A stretch of DNA of 46,163 nucleotides from Gp13-AA77 sp036521995 (GTDB lineage Bacteria; Acidobacteriota; Terriglobia; UBA7540). The first letter of the stretch is position 1. Each line of letters starts with the position of its first letter. The position numbers and the translations under genes are program-made. The stretch is from positions 1 through 46,163 of the forward strand of contig DATDGR010000241.1 in the NCBI GenBank assembly GCA_036521995.1. Direction: 5' to 3'. Below the pieces are notes generated by a model that was not told the origin of the DNA, did no database searches, and saw only the letters and a list, made by a program, of their open reading frames with translations. This document shows, in pieces, positions 8,101-15,311 of the stretch.

Positions 8101-8446
8101 CTCGTTGACCGCGAGGCCCGCGAACGAATCTTTTCGCGGAAATCGGGGTCTATCACCAACAGGATCAATCGTTTAGACCTGCCAGTTCGTTTTCCAAAAT
8201 TTGGAGCATCTCATTTTGAATCAATGAGATGCCTCGTCCAGTTCGTTTTGGTCCTCGTTTTCTCCACTGCGGCTTCCGGCGGCGCCAGGAACCCGCTCAT
8301 TGACCGGAGCACTCTGCGAACGAATTTTTTCCGCAAAATCGAGGTTATCCCTTTACAGATCAAAGGCTTAAGCATGCCAGTTCGTTTTAGTAAATCAGGG
8401 TCATGTCCCGTAGAATGAATGGGATACGCCGTCCAGTTCGTTTCGA
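8101..8446. repeat. Tandem repeat, 195-bp period, two diverged units with conserved hairpins
   Basis: Unit 1 starts at 8101 and unit 2 at 8296. Landmarks recur at a constant 195-196 bp: TTGACC (about 8105 and 8300), GCGAACGAAT (8120 and 8316), CCAGTTCGTTTT (8182 and 8377) and a second CCAGTTCGTTT (8238 and 8433). Between the two CCAGTTCGTT boxes each unit has a hairpin at the equivalent place (8206-8232 and 8404-8426), with different stem sequences. The gap from 8049 to 8670 holds nothing else that I can recognise. No coding potential is apparent. Confidence 0.75.
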
Positions 8447-8670
8447 GTTCCGGATTCCGGTTAGGGGGTCTTACAGTCGCGGAGGGGGTGGCGGGACCAG
8501 ACGCCTTCAACATGGGCCGCATCGTTTCATGACCGAATAGTACACGAACCTTCGCCCTTTAGTCAAGCAACTTCGGCCAAGCCGCCAAGCCAGGCAACCC
8601 CAAGGGCCATCCAGACTCTTACTTTGAATTCAGGAGAGGAGTACGCCGTGGCCAGCTCGTAGACCTGACC

Positions 8671-9252
8671 TCAGAGGACGAACGGCACCAGCGCCCAGGT
8701 GTGCTGCCGGTATTCCTCGTACTCTCGCCCGAATTGCTCGATCATGAAGCGCTCCTCGGCTCTCGACTTGTCGAGCCAAATCAGGAACGCGAGACCCACC
8801 GCCAGCAAACCCCGCACTTCACCCAGCGCCAGCGCCGTGCCGAGACCGGCAAGCAGCAGTCCGGAGTAAATCGGATGGCGCACCACCGAATATGGCCCGC
8901 TGCGGATCAAGGTATGGTCCTGCTTGACGGTGACGAGGGCACTCCAGTTCCCGCCTAGGATCGTGCGAGCCCAGATCGCCAGGCCCACCCCGGCCCAAGT
9001 CAGTGCGGCGCCAGCAACGGCCCAGACCCAAACCGCGGGAAGGAAGCGCTCTGCCAGCGGTCCCCAGGCGATGCGGTCGTTGAAAAGCAGGAAGAACGCG
9101 ACGACTCCAAACAGAAGATGGCGCGTGCGGCCCCCCAGGCTTTGCCTCTTGACCGTCCGCTTGACGCGGAAGGCCATGAGGAACCAATAGGCAAGAAAGA
9201 GGAACCAAGCGCACTCAATCGACCATTTGATGGCGTGATGAAATGACATCAA
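8671..9252 (-). CDS. Isoprenylcysteine carboxyl methyltransferase-like integral membrane protein
   Basis: 193 residues with four to five hydrophobic segments (for example CAWFLFLAYWFLMAF and HLLFGVVAFFLLF). The C-terminal half has the ICMT/PEMT signature: GPYSVVRHPIYSGLLLAGLG, then RAEERFMIEQFGREYEEYRQHT. The RHP and the distal E-R residues form the SAM-binding region in the family. Bacterial members act on unknown substrates, lipid or small-molecule methylation being usual guesses. It stands alone, convergent with no gene on its downstream side. Confidence 0.88.
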   Translation of the reverse strand: MMSFHHAIKWSIECAWFLFLAYWFLMAFRVKRTVKRQSLGGRTRHLLFGVVAFFLLFNDRIAWGPLAERFLPAVWVWAVAGAALTWAGVGLAIWARTILGGNWSALVTVKQDHTLIRSGPYSVVRHPIYSGLLLAGLGTALALGEVRGLLAVGLAFLIWLDKSRAEERFMIEQFGREYEEYRQHTWALVPFVL

Positions 9253-9362
9253 ACCTCCGGGCGCTTACGGCCGCCTATCGTATTGTCCTATCAACACCTC
9301 ACCCGGAGAGGTTGAGGTTTCTCGCATTGGGCTTATCGCATCGAATGGAGCATGGAGCCAAC

Positions 9363-11372
9363 TCATTTGCCTACCAGAGCTAATAATCCGGTCTCATCAA
9401 GGACCTTCACACCCAGCTCGCGCGCCTTATCAAGTTTCGAGCCCGGATCAGCGCCGGCCACGACGTAGTCGGTTTTCTTGCTCACCGAACCGGTCACCCG
9501 CCCGCCCGATTCTTCGATCATCTTCTTGGCGTCTTCGCGTGAATAGGCGGGTAGCGTTCCGGTGAGCACAAAGGTCTTTCCAGCAAGCGCATGCCCGACC
9601 CTCCGGGCCTTCTCTTGCTCGAATCGAAGTCCGGCGCGCCGCAGTTTCCTTAGCACCTTCTGGTTGTGTTCCTCGCGAAAAAAGTTCGCAATGCCGCCGG
9701 CGGTCTTCAACCCGATCTCATTCACTTCGTCGAGCTCGGCTTCGCTGGCTGTGGCGAGTTTGTCGAGAGAGCCAAATTGGTCAGCCAGGAGCTGCGCGGT
9801 GCGTTCGCCCACGAAGGGAATACCGATGCCATAGATTAGGCGGGCCAACTCGGCCTTCTTGCTCTCCTCGATTTCCCGGAGCAGGTTGGAAGCGGACTTT
9901 TCACCCATGCGCTCGAGCGCCACCAGTTCTTCCAGCTTGAGGGCATAGAGATCGGCCACGTCCTTCACCAGGCCTTTATCAACGAGCTGGTCCACGAGCG
10001 CTTCGCCCAGGCCGTCAATATCCATGGCGTGGCGTCCGGCGAAGTGGCGCAGAGTTTCCTTAAGCTGCGCCGGGCAGGCTGAGTTCATGCAGCGGTACGC
10101 GACTTCACCTTGGGCGCGGAAAACGTCACCCGAGCATACCGGGCATTTGGACGGCATGTGGAACTCGTGGCCATTCTCAGCCTGTTTCATCACCTTTACC
10201 ACTTGCGGGATCACCTCGCCGGCGCGCTGAATCAGCACGGTGTCGCCGATACGAACTCCCAGGCGTTCGATCTCGTCCATGTTGTGCAAGGTGGCGTGGC
10301 TCACGGTGACCCCGCCCACCTCCACGGGTTCAAGATCGGCTACGGGCGTGAGCGTGCCGGTGCGGCCCACCTGGGCACGGATGTCCTTCACCACCGTGGT
10401 TGCCTGCCGCGCCGCGTACTTGTAGGCCACGGCCCAACGGGGCGACTTGGCCGTCCAGCCGAGCTCGTCCCAAAGGCGTGTGTCGTTCACCTTAATGACG
10501 ACGCCGTCGGTGTCGTAGTCGAGGCTGTCCCGCTTAGTGTCCCATTCCCGGATGAACTTGAGCACCTCGTCAAACGACCGGCAGAGGCGGCGGTGCGGAT
10601 TCACCTTGAAGCCAAGCTTGGCCATGGAATCGAGAATCCGCCAGTGCTCGGAGAGCGGCGGCCGGCCGTCGACGAGGGCAAAGTAGAGAAAGATGTCCAG
10701 CTTGCGTGAGGCCACGATCCTGGAATCCAGTAGGCGCATCGTGCCCGCTGCCGAGTTGCGCGGATTGGCGAACTTGGGTTGCCCTGCGGTCTCGCGCTGG
10801 GCGTTCAGTTCCGCAAAGGCCCCACGCGGCATGACAACCTCACCGCGCACCTCGAAGCGCTTAGGCTTGCCCCATATTTCCAGCTTCTTCGCATCGAGCC
10901 GCAAGGGCAAGGAACGGATCGTGCGCAAGTTGGCCGTAACATCCTCACCCTCGATGCCGTTGCCGCGGGTGACGCCATGAATGAGAATTCCATTCTCATA
11001 TACCAGAGACATAGAAAGGCCGTCGAGTTTCAGCTCCCCTACGTAATCGACCTGATCGCGCCCCGAGAGTTCGCGCACCCGCCGGTCGAAGTCGCGCAGA
11101 TCGTCCACCGCATAGGTGTTGTCGAGGCTCATCATGGGGGTGGAGTGCCGGACTTTGGGAAACTCGGCGGCTGGCTCGCCGCCGACCCGCTGCGTGGGCG
11201 AGTCCGGCGTGATCAACTCGGGAAGCTGACCCTCCAGGTCCTTGAGGCTCTTCATCAACTGGTCGAACTCGTAGTCGGAGATTTCCGGGTCGTTCAGCAC
11301 GTAGTAACGCTGCTCGTGGTGGCGGATCTGCTCGCGGAGCTTTTCGATTTGCTTTTCACCGTGTGATGCCAA
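9363..11372 (-). CDS. ligA: NAD-dependent DNA ligase LigA
   Basis: Joins nicks in DNA during replication and repair. Visible parts in order: Ia domain with HHEQRYYVLNDPEISDYEFD, adenylation lysine in YVGELKLDGLSMS, motif SPRWAVAYKY, OB fold, Cys4 zinc finger (CPVC...CMNSACPAQ), helix-hairpin-helix repeats and a C-terminal BRCT domain (GKTFVLTGTLPAYSREDA). The frame is open up to a TTG at 11420, but a TATAAT at 11424-11429 would put transcription start at about that base. The TTG at 11372, 8 nt after GGAGG, gives 669 residues, the usual LigA length, so I choose it. Confidence 0.95.
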   Translation of the reverse strand: MASHGEKQIEKLREQIRHHEQRYYVLNDPEISDYEFDQLMKSLKDLEGQLPELITPDSPTQRVGGEPAAEFPKVRHSTPMMSLDNTYAVDDLRDFDRRVRELSGRDQVDYVGELKLDGLSMSLVYENGILIHGVTRGNGIEGEDVTANLRTIRSLPLRLDAKKLEIWGKPKRFEVRGEVVMPRGAFAELNAQRETAGQPKFANPRNSAAGTMRLLDSRIVASRKLDIFLYFALVDGRPPLSEHWRILDSMAKLGFKVNPHRRLCRSFDEVLKFIREWDTKRDSLDYDTDGVVIKVNDTRLWDELGWTAKSPRWAVAYKYAARQATTVVKDIRAQVGRTGTLTPVADLEPVEVGGVTVSHATLHNMDEIERLGVRIGDTVLIQRAGEVIPQVVKVMKQAENGHEFHMPSKCPVCSGDVFRAQGEVAYRCMNSACPAQLKETLRHFAGRHAMDIDGLGEALVDQLVDKGLVKDVADLYALKLEELVALERMGEKSASNLLREIEESKKAELARLIYGIGIPFVGERTAQLLADQFGSLDKLATASEAELDEVNEIGLKTAGGIANFFREEHNQKVLRKLRRAGLRFEQEKARRVGHALAGKTFVLTGTLPAYSREDAKKMIEESGGRVTGSVSKKTDYVVAGADPGSKLDKARELGVKVLDETGLLALVGK

Positions 11373-11423
11373 CTCAGTGCCCTCCCGCGGCCGGTTCGAG
11401 GTCCATTCCCCTCGGTTCAAGGA

Positions 11424-11429
11424 ATTATA
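11424..11429 (-). promoter_or_regulatory. Candidate -10 element for ligA
   Basis: TATAAT on the minus strand, about 52 bp upstream of the preferred TTG start of ligA. No good -35 is seen. Its position argues against the farther upstream TTG start at 11420. Confidence 0.45.
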
Positions 11430-11558
11430 GCTTGGGGTAGGTCAGCGGCGCTGGTAGGGAAGGCCACGCTTGACAGCCTGCGCTTCCGGCGCTACGTTGA
11501 GTTCGACGAGCTTCTCGGTGACGGAAAGGCGCCCCAGGGTGCGAGCGGAGGCGAAGGT

Positions 11559-11969
11559 ATGCGAGCACGATCCATGATCATTCCTATCGCGCTGGCCGTG
11601 GCCGCGGGTGGCCTGGCGAGCGGGGGCCAGGACCAGACCCAGCCCAACATTCAGCGCGCGGACGCGCCGCCGGCGGCCTCCGATGACCCCATGTTTACAG
11701 CTCGCAACCTTCAGAATCTGGTTTACGGCGTGATCAAGAAAGTAGATCCTGCCGAGCTGGTTTGCGACCACACCGAGTTCGGCGACGCGCAACCCTTCAA
11801 GCTCGACAAGAAGACGAAGTATCTGCGCGACGGCCAGACCAGCACGGTGGAGCAGCTCAAAGTGGGTGACAAGACCTGGGTGAAGATCCGCAAGAACAAG
11901 AAGACTGGCGAGATAACGGCCCTGGTGGTGGTCACCGGAGAACTTCCCACTGGCACCAAAATCAGGTGA
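11559..11969 (+). CDS. Small secreted protein of unknown function
   Basis: 136 residues. A signal peptide is clear (MIIPIALAVAAGGLASG), with a possible alternative start at the second Met (11574). The mature part has a short disordered Pro/Ala stretch, then a compact basic domain with VYGVIKKVDPAELVCDHTEF, an acidic-basic central part and a closing KTGEITALVVVTGELPTG. The beta-rich pattern with VKIRKNKKTGEIT resembles DUF5666/OB-like periplasmic proteins, but I cannot assign it. It lies divergently from ligA. Confidence 0.65.
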   Translation: MRARSMIIPIALAVAAGGLASGGQDQTQPNIQRADAPPAASDDPMFTARNLQNLVYGVIKKVDPAELVCDHTEFGDAQPFKLDKKTKYLRDGQTSTVEQLKVGDKTWVKIRKNKKTGEITALVVVTGELPTGTKIR

Positions 11970-12070
11970 GGCCACGGATCCCCGTTGATGAGGTGTCGCG
12001 CTGATTCAGTGTTTGATTCCGGAGCCGCGCCTTGGCGTGATGAACCTGCCTCGCGCCTCAGCCCCTTCTA

Positions 12071-13144
12071 TTGACTCGAGCAACACTCATTTACAACCCT
12101 GTCGCCGGGCGCAACCCGGCCCGGCGCCAGGCGGAAATATGCGCCGCGGCCTACGTACTCCGGCAGTCGGGGTTCACGCTGGATGTCCGGACGACGACCG
12201 GCCCCGGAAGCGCCCGCCACCTAGCCTGGTCGGCAGGTCGTGAGGGGGCCGACGCGCTCATCGTGTGCGGGGGCGATGGCACCATCAATGATGCCGTGAA
12301 TGGGCTCGCCCCGGGCGCATGTCCCCTCGCGATCTTGCCCGGCGGCACCGCGAACATCGCGGCCAAGGATCTCGGCCTGCCGCACAACCCTGTGGCGGCG
12401 GCTCGGGAACTGAAGGGAGCGCGGCCTCGTCGTATCGCGCTCGGCCGGGTTACCTGGCGCCCGACCGAAAACCATCCGCCCACCTCCACGGCCACCAGCA
12501 GATTTCTGTCCGAGGAACCGAACGGTGCGCTGCCACCGTCGCAAGATTTTCGTTACTTTCTGAGTGTGGCCGGCGTCGGCTTCGACGCCTATATCATCCA
12601 GCGGCTCGGCTGGGATTTGAAACGGGAGTTTGGCGTCGCGGCCTATGTATGGGAAGCCCTTCGGCAAGTCTGGCGATACGGGTTTCCGCGGTTTGTCTGC
12701 CGCCGGGGACCGAACGAGTGGCGGGGGGCAATGGCCGTGTTTCAGCGGACGGAACGTTACGCCGGTTGGCTCCACCTGGCGCCAGGAGCGAGCCTGTTGA
12801 ATCATGGCATGAGGCTTGTCCTGTTTGAAAGCTGCCGGCCCCGGCGCTATTTCTTCTACGCTGCGGCGGTGGGGCTCCGGCGCCATCTTCAGCTTCACGA
12901 CCTCCGCATGGTTGAGAGCTGGCCTCTGGTCTGTTCGGCTGAAGATTCATCGAGACACATCTACGTGCAGCTCGATGGGGAGCTGGCTGGCGAGCTTCCC
13001 GCCACATTTGACTTGGTGCCGGACGCGCTGACGCTCCTCTTGCCGGAGCGATTGGCGCCAGCGGCGATCCCTGCTCTCGCGCGGCTCAGCGGAAAGGCTG
13101 AGACATGGACAATCTCACCCACACCCTCACCGGAATCGCCCTGA
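12071..13144 (+). CDS. Diacylglycerol kinase-family lipid kinase (YegS/BmrU-like)
   Basis: 357 residues starting at a TTG (12071) that reads MTRATLIYNPVAGRNPARRQ, the standard N-terminal phosphate-binding strand of the family. The nucleotide-binding motif GGDGTINDAVNGL (about residues 66-78) and LPGGTANIAAKDLGLP follow. The C-terminal beta-sandwich contains YVQLDGELAGELPATF, matching the usual DGE motif. It should phosphorylate diacylglycerol, sphingosine-like or other lipids at the membrane. Its 3' end overlaps the next gene by 40 nt, suggesting translational coupling. Confidence 0.9.
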   Translation: MTRATLIYNPVAGRNPARRQAEICAAAYVLRQSGFTLDVRTTTGPGSARHLAWSAGREGADALIVCGGDGTINDAVNGLAPGACPLAILPGGTANIAAKDLGLPHNPVAAARELKGARPRRIALGRVTWRPTENHPPTSTATSRFLSEEPNGALPPSQDFRYFLSVAGVGFDAYIIQRLGWDLKREFGVAAYVWEALRQVWRYGFPRFVCRRGPNEWRGAMAVFQRTERYAGWLHLAPGASLLNHGMRLVLFESCRPRRYFFYAAAVGLRRHLQLHDLRMVESWPLVCSAEDSSRHIYVQLDGELAGELPATFDLVPDALTLLLPERLAPAAIPALARLSGKAETWTISPTPSPESP

Positions 13145-14106
13145 GCCAGGCGGGACTGAACCGCAAGACGCGCTTCGCCACCCTGGCGCTCATCCTGGGT
13201 TCGAACGCCCCGGACGTGGATATTGTCGCGCGCTTCGGTGGGAGCACAGCCTACCTCGAGTACCATCGCGGCATCACGCACTCGCTGGTGGGCTTGACCG
13301 GCCTCGCCTTCGTCCTGACCGCCCTCATTTATTTCCCCGGACGCAGATTGAAGCCCAAGCCGTTTGCACCTTCGCTCGACGGACGCTGGCTCTTGGTCCT
13401 CTGTTCGATCGCCCTGCTGTGTCATCTGTTGCTTGACTTTACCAACGCCTACGGCGTGCGCCCGCTGATGCCCTTCAGCGGCCGCTGGTACGCCTGGGAC
13501 ATCATGCCCATCCTCGATCCGTTGCTGCTCCTCGTGCTGGCCGCAGGACTCGGCCTGCCGGCCGTCCTTCGACTGGTTTCCGAGGAGGTCGGCGCCCAGA
13601 AGACCGGCTACCAGCGGGGGGCCATCATGGGGCTCGTCGTCATGGTGCTGCTCTGGGGCTTGAGGGACATCAATCATCGCCGGGTGCTCGCACTGCTGGG
13701 GTCCAGTAATTACGGCGGCGAGCCCCCGCTGCGCTTGGGCGCCTTCCCGACTCTGGGTCCCTTTTTGTGGATGGGCGTGATCGAAACCGACACTGCGTTT
13801 CACGTGCTCGAGGCTAGTGCGCTCGCCAACGATGTAGCCGACGAACACGCGGAAGTATTTCATAAACCGGAGCCCTCACCCGTGCTCGACGTTGCTCTTC
13901 ATACGCACCTTGGACGCGTCTTCATGAACTTCGCCCGCTTTCCGTGGGCCCAGGTCGACGAGAATCCGGATGGCTATGAGGTGCGAATCCGCGACCTCCG
14001 TTTCGGATCCGGTTCGCCCGGGCTCTTTCAGGCCAGGATCGAGCTGGATCGCAACTTGCGATCTCGCAGCGAGAGCTTCAGCTTCATGGGCGAACCGACC
14101 CAGTAA
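13105..14106 (+). CDS. DUF457/YdjM-type membrane-bound metal-dependent hydrolase
   Basis: 333 residues starting MDNLTHTLTGIALSQAG. The putative metal ligands of the family are visible: the His in NLTHTLTG, NAPDVD (about 37-42), YHRGITHSL (about 54-62) and CHLLLDFTNAYG. There are about four to five membrane segments up to residue 190, followed by a soluble C-terminal part with HTHLGRVFMNFARFPWA. Exact substrate unknown; E. coli YdjM is an SOS-regulated member. It overlaps the lipid kinase gene by 40 nt, so both probably act on the membrane and are expressed together. Confidence 0.85.
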   Translation: MDNLTHTLTGIALSQAGLNRKTRFATLALILGSNAPDVDIVARFGGSTAYLEYHRGITHSLVGLTGLAFVLTALIYFPGRRLKPKPFAPSLDGRWLLVLCSIALLCHLLLDFTNAYGVRPLMPFSGRWYAWDIMPILDPLLLLVLAAGLGLPAVLRLVSEEVGAQKTGYQRGAIMGLVVMVLLWGLRDINHRRVLALLGSSNYGGEPPLRLGAFPTLGPFLWMGVIETDTAFHVLEASALANDVADEHAEVFHKPEPSPVLDVALHTHLGRVFMNFARFPWAQVDENPDGYEVRIRDLRFGSGSPGLFQARIELDRNLRSRSESFSFMGEPTQ

Positions 14107-14215
14107 ATTGAGCAACCGCGAAGCGTAGGGACGACCGGCTCCCGCGGAGCCGATGGCTGGAGAACGAGCCCGGAGCTTCTTGCTCGTCGCGGGTCAATCT
14201 TCACGGGCCACGGTG

Positions 14216-14815
14216 TTAGCTGGCAGGAGCAGTCTTTTGCAGGTAGCGATAGATCACCAGCAGCAGGATGACACTGGCGGCGGTGGTAAATGAAAGAAAA
14301 GTGAGATGGTACTTGAGGAAGCGCTCCGCCTCGGCGCCGTAACGCATACCCACCCAGGCCTCCAGTGCAAAGCGGAGCCCGCGGCCAAGGATCAAGGCCG
14401 TCGCCAGCCGCAAGGGGTTCATGCTGAGCGCGCCCGCCACCACGGGCACCACCTTGAAGGGCGTCGGTGGCGGCAGCAACGAAGCCACCAGAACGGTGAC
14501 AAAATCGTTCCGATTAAGCCATCGCCGGGCTCGTCCCGCCTCCCGCATCTCCCCATTGCGGCTGAAAAGACGCTTTCCCTGACGGCCTAATCCGTAAATG
14601 GCGAAGGAGCCGGCCACTGACCCTGCGGTGCAGTAAACGGCGTAGAGCGGGCCCAGGTTTGGATGCCGGCTGGCCATATGAATCAGCAGCAGGTCGTTGA
14701 TCAAGGGAAAGGCCAGGATGGAGGAGTCCAGAACGTTGATGAGAAACAGGCCCCAAGCTCCGTATTGGGCCAGAACGTGGCCTAGGTGTACGCTGAAAGC
14801 TTGTAGCCAATGCAC
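14216..14815 (-). CDS. VTT-domain (DedA/YqaA-like) membrane protein
   Basis: 199 residues with a VTT (SNARE-associated) domain: YGAWGLFLINVLDSSILAFP, then GSFAIYGLGRQGKRL, and the family segment VASLLPPPTPFKVVPVVAGAL with the conserved prolines and the re-entrant helix. The closing helix is AASVILLLVIYRYLQK. DedA-family proteins act in membrane lipid (undecaprenyl phosphate or phospholipid) translocation. It is convergent with the DUF457 gene; a GGCTC/GAGCC hairpin lies between them at about 14141-14155. Confidence 0.87.
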   Translation of the reverse strand: MHWLQAFSVHLGHVLAQYGAWGLFLINVLDSSILAFPLINDLLLIHMASRHPNLGPLYAVYCTAGSVAGSFAIYGLGRQGKRLFSRNGEMREAGRARRWLNRNDFVTVLVASLLPPPTPFKVVPVVAGALSMNPLRLATALILGRGLRFALEAWVGMRYGAEAERFLKYHLTFLSFTTAASVILLLVIYRYLQKTAPAS

Positions 14816-14847
14816 TCTGATGTGCTCCAGGAACTGAGGCTGTCATT

Positions 14848-14970
14848 CTATGCTGAATCTGCCGGACGAAGCAACGAAACCTCGCCCCGCCCGAGCGGCT
14901 TGAGATAGAGCCGCCGTAGGGCTTCGACGGCCTGAGGAAGACGCCCAAGAGCTTGGACGGGATCCGCCAC
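14848..14970 (-). other. Small open frame of uncertain status
   Basis: A GTG-started frame of 40 residues (ADPVQALGRLPQAVEALRRL, then YLKPLGRGEVSLLRPADSA). The amphipathic Leu/Arg pattern looks protein-like, but there is no clear Shine-Dalgarno and no homologue I recognise. It could be a small gene, a gene fragment or chance. Confidence 0.2.
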
Positions 14971-15006
14971 GACGGGGTTTCAGAAGTGAGTTTAAGCTTA
15001 CCGCTT

Positions 15007-15036
15007 TTGACGCCTCACGTGCCTAGCCCTTATAAT
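15007..15036 (+). promoter_or_regulatory. Sigma-70-type promoter of gyrA
   Basis: TTGACG (15007-15012), 18-bp spacer, TATAAT (15031-15036). It predicts transcription start near 15043 and a 5' leader of about 270 nt before gyrA. The leader includes the palindromic repeat at 15091-15186. Confidence 0.7.
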
Positions 15037-15090
15037 TGGTTGTGTACGCTCCGCATATGCCCCTCTAACGGTTTGGGAAGCCTTCGGCGT

Positions 15091-15186
15091 GTCGTTCTGG
15101 GCGGAGCGAAGAATCTGCTTTTTGTCTTCTCAAGGCGCTACGAAATTCTTCGGCGCTCAGGACCACCTTCGCCTCGTCAGAATGAC
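15091..15186. repeat. REP-like palindromic element in the gyrA leader
   Basis: The element begins GTCGTTCTGGGCGGAGCGAA and ends CGCCTCGTCAGAATGAC, so its outer ends are inverted repeats with one wobble. Inner parts (GCGAAGAAT and ATTCTTCGGCGC) are also inverted. This is the common GTCATTCTGAGCGAAGCGAAGAAT-type dispersed repeat, known to me from several phyla (established pattern, name not certain). Here it falls inside the transcribed leader. Confidence 0.65.
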
Positions 15187-15311
15187 GCGAGGGGCGGACC
15201 AGGCGGTCGAAACGCACCGGTGCCGCTTCGTGAGGACACCGCCCCCTGGCTTCCTTCGCAAGCGGGGAGCAGGATGCGCGAGGGGGGATCGGCAAGGGAA
15301 GGGATTTGTTC

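Noticed and set aside
8049..8670. CRISPR-like array (repeated CCAGTTCGTT)
   Set aside because: Only four boxes, alternating spacing of 56 and 139 bp, with related sequence between them; this is a two-unit tandem repeat, not a CRISPR.
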